Assembly: GCA_910589655.1 (NCBI GenBank)
Contig: CAJUTJ010000029.1
Span: forward strand, 27,061-91,060
DNA from: an uncultured Acetatifactor sp.
Lineage (GTDB): Bacteria > Bacillota > Clostridia > Lachnospirales > Lachnospiraceae
DNA length: 64,000 nt
Reading direction: 5' to 3'
The notes beneath the pieces are model-generated. The model searched no databases and was not told where the DNA came from. It was given only the letters and a program-made list of their open reading frames with translations. Positions 51,724 through 61,066 of this stretch are shown here, piece after piece; the stretch's first letter is position 1; each line of letters begins with the position of its first letter. The position numbers were made by a program, and so were the translations under genes.

Positions 51724-52443
51724 ATGAATGACCGTAAATTTACTTTCATTTTTTGCACAAACGATTCTTTGCTTCTGGAAGAGAGCATCCATTACATCAA
51801 TCACCTGATTGTTCCCGACGGCTATGAAACCGATCTGCTCACCGTCACGGATGCCGCATCCATTACAGAAGGCTATAATGAAGCCATGCAGGCTTCCGAC
51901 GCAAAGTATAAAATTTATATACATCAGGATGTATTTATCCTAAACAAATACTTTCTCTGTGATCTTCTGTCTATATTCGAGTCGGATCCCTTGATCGGGA
52001 TGATCGGGATGGTAGGATATGAAAAGGTCGCAAAAGACGGAATTATGTGGCATTCAAACAGAGCCGGCAATATTTATGTAAGCCGTCCCAAATCCCCCTA
52101 TCCGGATCTCTCCGGCTACCGCTATAATGCGGCCCATGAGGGATATGACCTTGTGGCGGAAATAGACGGTTTCTTAATGGCTACCTGTCAGGATCTGCCA
52201 TGGGATACGGACAGGCTGGACGGCTGGGACTTCTATGATGCTTTCCAAAGCATACACTTTCTATCGGAAGGCTATAAAATTGCGGTTCCCCGTCAAAGCC
52301 ATCCGTGGTGTATGCATGACGACGACAAAATGCCCACCCTTTTCCGCTATGACCACTACCGGCAGATCTTTTTACAGACTTATCCACAATTATTAGGCAG
52401 ATCCTGCACGGAGATCTACGATATCCTCAGAAGGCAGGATTAG
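51724..52443 (+). CDS. GT-A type glycosyltransferase-like protein (stand-alone)
   Basis: 239 residues, matching the N-terminal domain of the fusion at 44871-46724 over its length: KFTFIFCTNDSLLLEESIHY, DAKYKIYIHQDVFILNKYF, IGMIGMVGYEKVAKDGIMWH, EIDGFLMATCQDLPWDTDRL. The conserved HQD is in the place of a GT2 DxD. It probably transfers one sugar. It is the third gene of its unit; downstream lies a convergent broken gene. Confidence 0.82.
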   Translation: MNDRKFTFIFCTNDSLLLEESIHYINHLIVPDGYETDLLTVTDAASITEGYNEAMQASDAKYKIYIHQDVFILNKYFLCDLLSIFESDPLIGMIGMVGYEKVAKDGIMWHSNRAGNIYVSRPKSPYPDLSGYRYNAAHEGYDLVAEIDGFLMATCQDLPWDTDRLDGWDFYDAFQSIHFLSEGYKIAVPRQSHPWCMHDDDKMPTLFRYDHYRQIFLQTYPQLLGRSCTEIYDILRRQD

Positions 52444-52447
52444 TGTA

Positions 52448-53651
52448 TTAGTACTCCATCCGGACGCATATATCGTACTGAAAGGCCTCATACATAAACT
52501 TTGACGCACCTTTTTGTACCTTCAGCAGCTTCCGGATCAAATCCTCCTGCCGTTCAGAGATAGGGCGGACGATTGTCTTCACTTTTTCGACTTTATAACC
52601 GCCGTCTTCGAACATTTTTACTATTTCATTGTAGGTAAAGAAATGAATATGCGTTTTATCCAGCAGTCCCGTCTCCGTATAAGTAAAATGGCCTTGCAGC
52701 AGCTTTTCCATGACGGATATGTGCATCAGATTCGGAATGCTGGCAATGATACGCCCGCCTTCTTTCAGGAGCCCCTTACAGTATCGTATGGTTTTCAGCG
52801 GATCGTGAAGATGCTCTCGCTTCCATAGACCGACGCGTTGGGAAAACGATTGCGTATTTCCAGCAAAGTAGCCCCGCAGTCACAGCCTATCTCCAATACG
52901 CGGATGCAATCCTTCCGGTCTCTGTCTATCATTTCAATTAAGCCCACGTTGCAGACGCTGTTGAAATAATGCATTCCCCATTTCTTCTCCATAACAGCCT
53001 TCTCAGAGGCAAGCCCGCTGTGATATGACCCCTTTCCCCGCACGTCCCAAAACAACGACTCCTCACAGACATGGAGCTGCAGATCCTCCAGAAGCATACG
53101 GAAGCAATAGTCTTTCATTACATATTCCTGACTCGATAACTCCTCGTCAAAGCTTCCGATCCGGGATACGGTGGACGCTTTCAGATAAACTATAGCCGGA
53201 TGAATGCCCAAAACCCATTTTCCTTCCTTCGCGGCGCACACCTCGTCCCCCCATCTAACAACGGCTTCATAATTGTACAAATCTGCCTTCCTTTGCAGCA
53301 GCGGAAAGCTGTTGGAAACCCCCCCAATTGCATTTTTTGATATACTACTGTCTGTAAACGGGACAGCCCGTGGGGCGTCAGCATATAATGCGGATCCATA
53401 ATCAGCAGATCCCCTTCCGGCTGTAATTCTCTGCACACTTCATTTAGTATCTTTCCGAACGGCTGCTTTCCCTCATCCATATAGACATATGTAATATCCT
53501 CCTGTTCGCCGGTCCACCGGGATAGTCCGTCTTCCGAATGATTATCTATGATTACCACGGACAAATCGTCAATATCCGCAAACATCCTGATACTGTCCAT
53601 GGAAAATTTTGCATATTCCGCTTCGTTATGCACCACCATCAATATTGTCAA
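52448..53651 (-). pseudogene. Broken GT2-methyltransferase fusion gene
   Basis: Three pieces in different frames reproduce the protein at 46834-48171. The piece from 53651 reads LMVVHNEAEYAKFSMDSIR; the frame breaks near 53319-53338, where an A6 run and a G7 run occur on the coding strand; the next piece continues with NAIGGVSNSFPLLQRK and the SAM motif VLEIGCDCGATLLEIRNRFP. At about 52815 roughly 45 codons, including the DVLEH region, are missing out of frame, and the last piece resumes with EHLHDPLKTI. The gene is not functional as read. Its TTG start overlaps the stop of the dehydrogenase gene (TTGA). Confidence 0.85.
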
Positions 53652-54709
53652 TACAGTCGCTCCACCCCAGCCTTATCCCCTTCCAATACAAAGGAATCCG
53701 CCGCTTCTCCGACACAGGCGGCATACCATTCCCACACCTGATTTATGCAGGGAGTGTCTACACCATACATTACCGCCAGCTCTTTGATGATCTTTAACCC
53801 ATACGCAAAGTCCGCAATAAAATACCGATCATGAAAATCCGGTATCCATCCCCCTTGAACTTGTTTCATAGGGGATGTCAGGCCCTTGAAAGCTTGTATA
53901 CTTCTGATCTTCCGTGTCATGGCATCCGCTGTCCTGCTCTCATAATAGTCACAGAGCGATTCTACGGCGCTTAAATCCATGGGAATGACCTCACATAGAG
54001 CCTGCAGTTCCCCGTCACAGGCAATAAGCATTTCCGAAGACGCGTCATCCCACTCCTCATAGAAAAGGAAATTGCGCGGATACACCGTTCCTTCACGATA
54101 TTCTTTAAACATCACATACAGTCTGGCGGTGTGCAGGATGGGATTGGAGGGTGTCAATGTAACCGATAAATAATTCGGCACAGGAGTACAGGGAATGTCA
54201 AAAAAGCTCTCTGTCATTGCCGCCAAGGCAGCACATTCCGATGCCGGAATGGTTCCCAGCTTCAGCCCCTTTTTCCTGCCCAGCATATACACGGACTTTC
54301 CCCGTTCCTTCAATCGTGCAATGCCGTGCACTCTTTGCAGTCCCAGAAGAATCCCGCCCCTCTTAACCACTTCCCTAAAGGTGAATTCCGCACCGCCGGT
54401 TCCCGGCACAATCCCCACATATTGCCCCTCCCTTATCAGAGGACATACCTTTGCGGCAGTCTCTCGAAACAGATGGGCAGGTAAAGTGATCCAAATCAAT
54501 TCCGCCTCTTGGACAGCGGCTTTAATGTCCGAAGTAATCTCTTCCAGCTCCCCTTGCAATAGCAGCCTGTCTTCCGCATCATATACATCTATCCTCTTCC
54601 GCCAAAGAGCCGGTTCGGAAGTACACATGGTAACTCTATGCCCTTTTACCGCTAATTCGGCGGCCATCAATGTTCCTATATTTCCTCCGCCAATTATAGT
54701 GATTTTCAT
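53648..54709 (-). CDS. Opine dehydrogenase-like NAD(P)-dependent oxidoreductase
   Basis: About 353 residues from ATG at 54709 (AAGGAG box). An N-terminal Rossmann fold MKITIIGGGNIGTLMAAELA is followed by WITLPAHLFRETA and a C-terminal helical domain with SVTLTPSNPILHTARLYVMF, typical of the octopine/nopaline dehydrogenase family, which joins an amino group to a keto acid by reductive condensation. In a glycan cluster it could make an N-carboxyalkyl amine for attachment. The reaction is inferred from fold only. It is coupled by a TTGA overlap to the broken gene behind it. Confidence 0.8.
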   Translation of the reverse strand: MKITIIGGGNIGTLMAAELAVKGHRVTMCTSEPALWRKRIDVYDAEDRLLLQGELEEITSDIKAAVQEAELIWITLPAHLFRETAAKVCPLIREGQYVGIVPGTGGAEFTFREVVKRGGILLGLQRVHGIARLKERGKSVYMLGRKKGLKLGTIPASECAALAAMTESFFDIPCTPVPNYLSVTLTPSNPILHTARLYVMFKEYREGTVYPRNFLFYEEWDDASSEMLIACDGELQALCEVIPMDLSAVESLCDYYESRTADAMTRKIRSIQAFKGLTSPMKQVQGGWIPDFHDRYFIADFAYGLKIIKELAVMYGVDTPCINQVWEWYAACVGEAADSFVLEGDKAGVERLY

Positions 54710-54840
54710 AATATTCTCCTTCATTCCTTTTTCCGGAATCTAAAAGTATTCACCGTCAGTGACTTTCCCTCTCCCCCACTCATATATCATTATTCGTTAT
54801 ACGGCAGGCTCTGCCTCAGTCTGCCTTTTTTCATCATTCG

Positions 54841-55929
54841 CTACACAGCGGGCTCTGTCTCGGTCAATCTTATTTCTTTGGTGGCCGCATATAGTATGGA
54901 TAAATCATCAAAACCGCATATTCGGTAAAATTCTTCCCCAAACCACTCTTTTCCCAATTCATTGACATAGAAGCCCGCCTTCTGCAGACGTCCTATGAAA
55001 TCTTCTTTTCCGTATAATCTGGAATGATCCCCTTGTCCAAAGCGTCTCCAGTTCTCTTCCACCCCACAGCCCCACTGCTCTTCCGTGCCCTGTTTTCCCA
55101 CGATCAGCGGCACCAATACCAGACATACTCCGTCGGGTTTCAAAATTCTATGCAATTCCCTCATGGCCTGAACGTCATTCTCCACATGCTCCAAAACATG
55201 GGAACAGATTACGATATCATATGTATTATCCTCCACCATATCCATATGCTGTAAATCTGCCTGAAAGGTGACTCCGGGGCGCATCAGATCTGTGGACTCA
55301 TACAGAATATCCTCCCGTCCCAGAGCATACCGCTCTATGGAAAGCGTAGGGGCTATCTGCAGCATTTTCAGCCTTTCTTCCCCTTCCCCGCGCACCTCCT
55401 CCAAAAAGGCGATCATCAGCCTGTCCCTGTCATATGCTCCGCATACCGGACATCCGTAATTTTCTTTGCTCTCCAGCTGAAAGTCCGCATCCCAATAGGG
55501 GAATCCGCACTTTCTCCGCATCGCTTCATAAACCATAGGAATCGGAGTAAAAAACACTTCGTTTTTGCAGACATTACAGCGTTTTATTTTTTGATCGATG
55601 TACGCTCCGGTTTCCTCCAACACTTCAAACAAATTGACAAAAAGAGATTCTTCCGGCTGTTCCTTTCTGCCGCTTCCGAAGACGTCGGCCTTTTTAAACT
55701 GCCGACATTTTTCTTTCATTACAGGATCCATGTGAAATAATACGGCACAGCTGTGTAATGCATCCGCAATTGCCCGCAGTTCCGAGCGGGCATTTTCCCC
55801 CAAAAGAGCATTTCCTTCCGTGAAATCCGCATAGAAAACGGCAACTCTCTGCTGAAAATACGGCAATTTTTCATATATCTGCCATTTCATCCGGTTCACA
55901 TCACTGCTGCCGTATTCTATTTCTCCCAT
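54841..55929 (-). CDS. Zn-ribbon class I SAM methyltransferase
   Basis: 362 residues. A helical N-terminus (1-130) leads to CNVC..CPVCGAYDRDRLMIAF, then a class I methyltransferase fold with TYDIVICSHVLEHV and GQGDHSRLYGKEDFIGRL. It is very similar to the middle of the fusion at 36856-38928 and is the intact form of the degenerate domain at 48709-50454. It probably methylates a sugar or an amine on the glycan. It overlaps the upstream gene by 13 bp. Just downstream (54789-54870) about 30 bp of its 3' end is duplicated. Confidence 0.85.
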   Translation of the reverse strand: MGEIEYGSSDVNRMKWQIYEKLPYFQQRVAVFYADFTEGNALLGENARSELRAIADALHSCAVLFHMDPVMKEKCRQFKKADVFGSGRKEQPEESLFVNLFEVLEETGAYIDQKIKRCNVCKNEVFFTPIPMVYEAMRRKCGFPYWDADFQLESKENYGCPVCGAYDRDRLMIAFLEEVRGEGEERLKMLQIAPTLSIERYALGREDILYESTDLMRPGVTFQADLQHMDMVEDNTYDIVICSHVLEHVENDVQAMRELHRILKPDGVCLVLVPLIVGKQGTEEQWGCGVEENWRRFGQGDHSRLYGKEDFIGRLQKAGFYVNELGKEWFGEEFYRICGFDDLSILYAATKEIRLTETEPAV

Positions 55930-58229
55930 ACCTCCATATAACTCCCTTCCTTAAATTCCTCCTGCGCAATCTCCAGCATTTGTCTTGCAGACAGCTTCCT
56001 CTGATATTCTTTGTTGTCAAACAGATTCTTCTGATCCTCTCTGACATAATCACCCTTTTCAAAAGAAATTGCAAAAAAGTCCTTCCCCAGCCACTCGTAA
56101 TCGCTGTCCGATATGGTATCCAGACTATAAAATACACCGCCGTAACGGAAAGAATGCCAGCTTCTCAGACGGTAGTCTGCCGGATATTTCATAGCCACAT
56201 AGGTGCCATAGGTCTCAAATTCGCTGAAACTGTTGGACTGGAGATCATCTATGTCAATGGAAAATATAATTTTTTCCCAATAAGTGTTTCCCGGAATCTC
56301 TTCATTCGCCTCAATATCTTGAATGAGACGAAGCATAATATCGCAGCGCATCAGCATATGCTCCGAGATAAAGGACTTTTCAATGCATTTATGCATCCCC
56401 GGAATAAGCTTTGCCATAGTGTCAAAATATTTCTTATGGTATTCGCCTTTCAGATCCAGATAGGGCGTCCCCGTCTTCTCATGAAACATGGAAAAAGAGC
56501 CGCACGGTATAGTGTCTCCGTCCCAGATGAGGTAATAAGCATCCTTACACATACGAGCATATTCCATTTTTAAAAACTGCTGATAATACCACCCTGTTAT
56601 TCCTCTGGGCAGCTCCCGTCCCTGCAGAAGACTTTCCAGCGCTCTGGTCATTACCTTGTGTACCGCATCAAAAGGCAAAATGGTATTTTCATCTATAAAT
56701 CCCACCTTGGCCCCCAGATTCGAAGCCTCAACCAGCGCTCCCACTTCCTTACTGCCCACAAAGTAAATCCGTCTTGCGGGCAGATAGGCCGCCAGCCTGT
56801 GGTATTGATTTTCGACTCTCTTGAAATCTTTCGGCGTAACCACAATCAGCGCGTCATACTGTCTGTCCGCTTCCGTTTGTCCGACATTCTCTCCGCCCGT
56901 TCTGTTCCCACCTGTTTGGGGATTCAGTTCTCGTTCGGTTTGTTCTTGGGGATTCACTTTCCCTCCGACCTGTTCTTGGGAGTTCACTTTCCTTTCTGCC
57001 TGTTCTTGGGGATACAGTTCTCCTCCGGCCTGTTCTTGGGAGTTCACTTTCCTTTCTGCCTGTTCTTGGGGATACAATTCTCCTCCGGCCTGTTCTTCGG
57101 TGCTGCTGTTTCCCCTGTTTATTTCTTGATGCTCGTCTTCTTTCCGTCCAAACACAATTCCTCTCCTAAGCTCCGCATCCAGATACGCCTCCATTGTCCA
57201 GTCCGGACACATATAGCCTTTTGAAGTCTCTGCAGCAAACCCGCAGTCTTCCAAAATACGGCGGATATTTTTCTCGTCTTCTCTGGCATGATAAGCACAG
57301 ACGGCACACCTGAGATTCCGGCTGTTTTTCAAGGTTTCGGCGGCTCCCCTTAAAGCAGCCGTTTCGGCACCCTCTATATCCATCTTAATATAGTTAATTT
57401 TCTCTCCTGCCAGCAGCCGGTCAAGGCTCACATGCTTTCCTTCATGATAACTGTCCAGAAATCCATGGAAGATCCGTACTTTATCCCGGTCTTCAATAAA
57501 AGTCTGCTCCAACGCCTCTATCCATTCCGGATCCGCCTCAATGAGGTAAAGCTTTTCAGCCTTGTCTATGCAGTCCAACGCAAAGATCCCCTCTGCGGCT
57601 CCGGCATCCACCACAACATCCCCTTGCCGCACTCCGCAGGATTCATGAGCGTAGCAATGAGGAGAGCGGCTGTCCTGCTCCATGATTACGGAACGATAAT
57701 ATCCCCTGATTTTCTCCTCATCCCAGTCTCTTGGGAAAAACATCTTTCTTCCCTTGTAGGGCACATATCTCATGCCGGAGCCTTCGTCCGTATCTACCCT
57801 GACCGGCAGTGTCAAATATTCTTTTGCAAATCCGTAACTGATCAGATCGATTCTATGCTCTCTGTCTATATATTCGATAATTCCGGCAACCTCCGGATTA
57901 TCCAACTCCTGACTGTGTTTATAGCTCCAGTAATCCTTGTTGGCCAGAGCATACACCACAGGAGAGATCATATCCGTACAAAGCAGCAACGCATCCAACA
58001 GCACAAGCAGCTTGCTCTTATCCGTTTCTCCCTCCGATACGCCGGAGCACATCCGTTTAAACTGATCCAATACTTCCCCATATTGAGATTGAGTAAAAGT
58101 ACTGCGGTTTACCTGAAGCTCCGCATACACACATTGCTTCACATCTTCAATCGGCACATTTTCAGCCGGCAATCTGCCGTTGGAAACGGCATCCCTTATT
58201 TTGGATATTAATTCTCTTGTCTGACTCAT
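55917..58229 (-). CDS. FkbM methyltransferase joined by repeats to a DUF6492-like glycosyltransferase
   Basis: 770 residues. After a helical N-terminus comes an FkbM domain (about 200-365: VVVDAGAAEGIFALDCIDKA, LYLIEADPEWIEALEQTF, INYIKMDIEGAET, with the acidic motif intact). A linker of six 10-residue repeats (GGELYPQEQA and ERKVNSQEQA types, about 378-440) leads to a C-terminal domain (about 455-750) with DALIVVTPKDFKRVENQYHR and a DxD in YYLIWDGDTIPCGSF, as in DUF6492 glycosyltransferases. It probably both adds and methylates a sugar. First gene of a minus-strand unit, with a GGGGAG site. Confidence 0.86.
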   Translation of the reverse strand: MSQTRELISKIRDAVSNGRLPAENVPIEDVKQCVYAELQVNRSTFTQSQYGEVLDQFKRMCSGVSEGETDKSKLLVLLDALLLCTDMISPVVYALANKDYWSYKHSQELDNPEVAGIIEYIDREHRIDLISYGFAKEYLTLPVRVDTDEGSGMRYVPYKGRKMFFPRDWDEEKIRGYYRSVIMEQDSRSPHCYAHESCGVRQGDVVVDAGAAEGIFALDCIDKAEKLYLIEADPEWIEALEQTFIEDRDKVRIFHGFLDSYHEGKHVSLDRLLAGEKINYIKMDIEGAETAALRGAAETLKNSRNLRCAVCAYHAREDEKNIRRILEDCGFAAETSKGYMCPDWTMEAYLDAELRRGIVFGRKEDEHQEINRGNSSTEEQAGGELYPQEQAERKVNSQEQAGGELYPQEQAERKVNSQEQVGGKVNPQEQTERELNPQTGGNRTGGENVGQTEADRQYDALIVVTPKDFKRVENQYHRLAAYLPARRIYFVGSKEVGALVEASNLGAKVGFIDENTILPFDAVHKVMTRALESLLQGRELPRGITGWYYQQFLKMEYARMCKDAYYLIWDGDTIPCGSFSMFHEKTGTPYLDLKGEYHKKYFDTMAKLIPGMHKCIEKSFISEHMLMRCDIMLRLIQDIEANEEIPGNTYWEKIIFSIDIDDLQSNSFSEFETYGTYVAMKYPADYRLRSWHSFRYGGVFYSLDTISDSDYEWLGKDFFAISFEKGDYVREDQKNLFDNKEYQRKLSARQMLEIAQEEFKEGSYMEVWEK
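56911..57099 (-). repeat. 30-bp tandem repeats in the FkbM fusion linker
   Basis: Six 30-bp units (most starting TGTTCTTGGG on the plus strand) in an alternating A-B pattern encode a Gln/Glu-rich linker between two enzyme domains. Copy number could vary the domain spacing. Confidence 0.9.
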
Positions 58230-58289
58230 ACGATTTTACTCCCCTATATTTTCTTTTAGATTGGTATCGAAAGAATCTCCCAGTGTGAA

Positions 58290-58328
58290 ACGCGGCAGTC
58301 GCGCAGCGGCTGGATTCTTGAGTGTATT
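58290..58328 (-). repeat. Element shared with the pepM leader
   Basis: On the minus strand ATACACTCAAGAATCCAGCC-GCTGCGCGACTGCCGCG resembles 34131-34173. It lies 60-100 bp before the FkbM fusion start. Confidence 0.6.
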
Positions 58329-58365
58329 TGTTCCATGATTTCCGGTGTGTTTTGGGACGAGGGGG

Positions 58366-58460
58366 CCGGAACTTGGAGGGCAAGTTACGGGCAGGACCGG
58401 AAATTTGGGGACGAGTTACGGGCAGGGCCGGAAATTTGGGGACGAGTTACGGGCAGAGAC
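58366..58460. repeat. 31-bp tandem repeat
   Basis: Three units with a core of CCGGAAATTTGGGGACGAGT-TACGGGCAG, the first one diverged. They lie in the 620-bp gap between divergent genes. No coding role is apparent. Confidence 0.8.
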
Positions 58461-58483
58461 CCGGAAAACCTTTGGTTTTCCGG
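58461..58483. repeat. Perfect hairpin CCGGAAAACC/GGTTTTCCGG
   Basis: A 10-bp perfect stem with a TTT loop at the end of the tandem repeats and directly before the large palindrome. Confidence 0.85.
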
Positions 58484-58496
58484 GTTCGCTTCGCTC

Positions 58497-58559
58497 GTCA
58501 AATAGTCGCATAGGCATCTGCTCGAGCAAGCTCGGCAGATGTCTATGCGGCTATTTGAC
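58497..58559. repeat. 63-base near-perfect palindrome
   Basis: Arms beginning GTCAAATAG and ending CTATTTGAC form about 30 paired bases with two wobble-type mismatches and one bulge around an AA loop. There is no T-run, so it is not an obvious terminator. Position and regularity suggest a mobile or structural element. Confidence 0.88.
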
Positions 58560-58575
58560 TCTGCCCTTTGCGGAT

Positions 58576-58718
58576 ATTATACCATGAGTGCAGAAAATCA
58601 AGCGGCCCGAAGGGACATTTGATTTTCAAGCCATGGGTTGCAGTATAATGCATCACGAAGTGATGGCAAGCCAGCGAAAGCAGGCTTGGATTCTGCGTCA
58701 GCAGAATCATTATACCAT
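58576..58718. repeat. Chain of stem-loops flanked by ATTATACCAT direct repeats
   Basis: Identical 10-bp repeats (58576-58585 and 58709-58718) enclose four stems: GAAAATCAA..TTGATTTTC with an inner CCCGAAGGG, CATCAC-GAA-GTGATG, CAAGCC..GGCTTG with an AGCGAAAGCA top, and GATTCTGC/GCAGAATC. The layout could be a small non-autonomous element with target repeats or a structured RNA. Confidence 0.6.
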
Positions 58719-58748
58719 AAATCATACGTAAATGGTAATTTAATTGGC

Positions 58749-58777
58749 TTGTATCGTCTTTTGCTTTATGCTACAAT
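58749..58777 (+). promoter_or_regulatory. Promoter of the SGNH-CgeB-LicD unit
   Basis: TTGTAT, a 17-bp spacer and TACAAT, about 75 bp before the start at 58855. It can serve all four plus-strand genes up to 63200. Confidence 0.78.
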
Positions 58778-58854
58778 TATTCAAGTATCTTTTGGTATAT
58801 GCCGGAGTGGTTATTGCCGAAAGATTCAACTATACCGCTAACGGATGGTATTTT

Positions 58855-59880
58855 ATGCGCACGATACAAATTTTTCTGGAACTTATTCATTCTATAGAAA
58901 GCAACCCTTCCGTTGCCCCGCTCCTTCCATGGGAAGATATTCAATTATGTATATTGACCGAGCTGGAGTGTCGTGAAGGGCTTTATTCGTCGGAGCAGTT
59001 TCGGCAGATTCTTCTGGCTCTTCAGGAGCTTCTGGACGAAGCCGGACAGTCTGCCTCGGAAGGGAACGCAGATGCCGTAATCTCCCGGCTTCAAAGTCTT
59101 GTTTTTGCCTTGCGGCTCCTGCCGGAAACGGAATATACGGATCCTCTTCTGGAACAGGCTAATTTCGACCATGCCTGCTTGCGGCACATCAGGGAGAATA
59201 CCGTTATTGTGCTGGGGGATTCCCATGTGAACTTTTTCAGCGGCAATGAAGAGTTGTCTTTTATTCCTATAGGCAATGGCATCAATACCTGTAAAGGCGA
59301 TGCTCCCTACCCCTTTACTCCTCTGCACATCGGTCCCTGTCTTGCCTATAACTGTAACCGGTTCCAAACCACCGGTTCCTTTCGGGAAAAGGCGGAGTAT
59401 CTCTGTCGGGATTTTATAAAACCGGGCGCCCGGATTCTGTGTTGTCTGGGTGAAATCGACATTCGCGTCCACGTGTGGAAACAGGCCGGTCTGCAGCAGA
59501 AACCTTACCGGGATATAGTGGACGAAATATTGGCACAATATGTTTCCTTCCTTCTCCGGCTTCGGGAACAGGGATATCAGGTATCCTGCTGGGGACCTAT
59601 CGCCTCCCAGAAGGAGAACTGCCCTCCGGATCCCAAGTTTCCCCGCAACGGTACGGAAGTCCAGCGTAATATGGCCGCCGCATACTTTAACCGACAGCTG
59701 TCGCAATTGTGCGGTGAACAAGGCATTCCGTTTTTATCCGTTTTTGAACAAATGATTACGGAGGATTACCTCACTTTGGACGAATATCTCTCTTCGGATC
59801 ACTGCCATTTAGGTCAACGCGCACTTACTCTGGCTCTTCCGGAATGGCAGAAGTTAGGGATTGGGGAGGTCTGCCAATGA
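58855..59880 (+). CDS. SGNH-like hydrolase or acyltransferase
   Basis: 341 residues from ATG at 58855 (GGATGG box). A helical N-terminus of about 115 residues is followed by TVIVLGDSHVNFFSG, block I with the nucleophile Ser, then CLGEIDIRVHVW and a C-terminal SSDHCHLGQRAL with the Asp/His pair. It has no signal or membrane helix, so it is cytoplasmic, unlike the other two SGNH-like proteins here. It may add or remove an acyl group on a sugar precursor. Its stop overlaps the next start (ATGA). Confidence 0.8.
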   Translation: MRTIQIFLELIHSIESNPSVAPLLPWEDIQLCILTELECREGLYSSEQFRQILLALQELLDEAGQSASEGNADAVISRLQSLVFALRLLPETEYTDPLLEQANFDHACLRHIRENTVIVLGDSHVNFFSGNEELSFIPIGNGINTCKGDAPYPFTPLHIGPCLAYNCNRFQTTGSFREKAEYLCRDFIKPGARILCCLGEIDIRVHVWKQAGLQQKPYRDIVDEILAQYVSFLLRLREQGYQVSCWGPIASQKENCPPDPKFPRNGTEVQRNMAAAYFNRQLSQLCGEQGIPFLSVFEQMITEDYLTLDEYLSSDHCHLGQRALTLALPEWQKLGIGEVCQ

Positions 59881-61037
59881 AATTGCTCATTTACCATAAA
59901 AACGACTATCTGTTCCACGACCTCTGCGATATCCTCACCGGAGAACATGCCGATTACTCGGTGATTCCTTTTACTTTCGAGGATAAATACGAGGATCCTG
60001 TCTTCTGGAAACGGGCTATGCAAACTATTTCCTTTTCCCGATATGATGCCTTGATCAGCGTCAATTATTATCCCATTTTGGCAAGGCTTTGTCATAAAAA
60101 CGGACTGAAATATATTGCATGGTGTTATGACTGCCCTCTAAATGTTGTTTCCATAGAAGATACTCTGGCCTATGAAACCAATTATGTCTTTTTATTTGAC
60201 AGACAGCAGTATCTGGGATATTGCCGCAAGGGCTTCCGGACGGTATATCATATGCCTCTGGGCATTAACAGCCGCCGCATCGCTTCTCTGGACTGGTCCT
60301 CCGAAGCTGCCCGAAAATATTCCTGTGAGATAAGCTTTGTAGGAAATCTCTATCCCTCCAAGCTTACGGAGATATTATCTCCCATGAGTTCCTATACGCA
60401 GGGATACCTTCACGCTCTTATGGATGCACAATCAAAAATATATGGCTGTTACCTGCTGGATGAATTGCTGACGGAAGACTTATTGGCACAGATTAACAAA
60501 GAATATAAGGAGAAAGCTCCCTCCACTACCTTTGTGTTGTCCAAGGAAGCCTTGAACTTTGCCATGGCCAGCGAAATAACCCGTAAGGATCGGATTATCT
60601 TGTTAAATTTGTTGGGGAAAAGGCACCATACAAAATTTTACTCCTACGCGTCCTCCGACCTGATTAAAAATGCCATATACTGCGGTTCTCTGAATTATGC
60701 CGCCGAAATGCCCTACGCCTTTCATTACTCTAAAATCAATTTGAATCCGTCTCTGCGGATCATTCAAACCGGTATCCCCCTGCGGGCATTCGATGTAATG
60801 GGTACGGGAGGATTTCTGTTATCCAACTGGCAGGAGGAGCTGGCCGAATTCTATACGGACGGAGAAGATCTGGCTCTCTATGACAGTCTTCCTGATGCCG
60901 TGGAAAAGGCCGCCTTTTATCTGGCACATGAGGAGGTTCGGGAGCGCATCGCACAGGCAGGAAGAGAAAAAACGCTCTCGGAGCACGACCTTCGGGACAT
61001 CCTCAGAGCAATACTGGAAACGGCAGGCATCAATTAA
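59877..61037 (+). CDS. CgeB-like glycosyltransferase
   Basis: 386 residues from ATG at 59877 with GGGAGG seven bases before, overlapping the upstream stop by 4 bp. RYDALISVNYYPILARLCHK and WCYDCPLNV mark the DUF3880-type N-terminal domain; KINLNPSLRIIQTGIPLRAF followed by GGFLLSNWQEELAEFY marks the donor-binding half. It is close to the copies at 42680-43831 and 61067-62254, which suggests successive duplications with changed sugar or linkage preference. Confidence 0.88.
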   Translation: MKLLIYHKNDYLFHDLCDILTGEHADYSVIPFTFEDKYEDPVFWKRAMQTISFSRYDALISVNYYPILARLCHKNGLKYIAWCYDCPLNVVSIEDTLAYETNYVFLFDRQQYLGYCRKGFRTVYHMPLGINSRRIASLDWSSEAARKYSCEISFVGNLYPSKLTEILSPMSSYTQGYLHALMDAQSKIYGCYLLDELLTEDLLAQINKEYKEKAPSTTFVLSKEALNFAMASEITRKDRIILLNLLGKRHHTKFYSYASSDLIKNAIYCGSLNYAAEMPYAFHYSKINLNPSLRIIQTGIPLRAFDVMGTGGFLLSNWQEELAEFYTDGEDLALYDSLPDAVEKAAFYLAHEEVRERIAQAGREKTLSEHDLRDILRAILETAGIN

Positions 61038-61066
61038 CATATACTTATATGGAGGAAAGGAAAGAA

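Noticed and set aside
53319..53338. Frameshift as a pure sequencing error
   Set aside because: Possible for the homopolymer break, but the same gene also has a separate out-of-frame loss of about 45 codons, so it is broken in any case.
58497..58559. Palindrome as a plain intrinsic terminator
   Set aside because: Neither side has a T-run after the stem and the flanking genes diverge, so there is no transcript end to serve.
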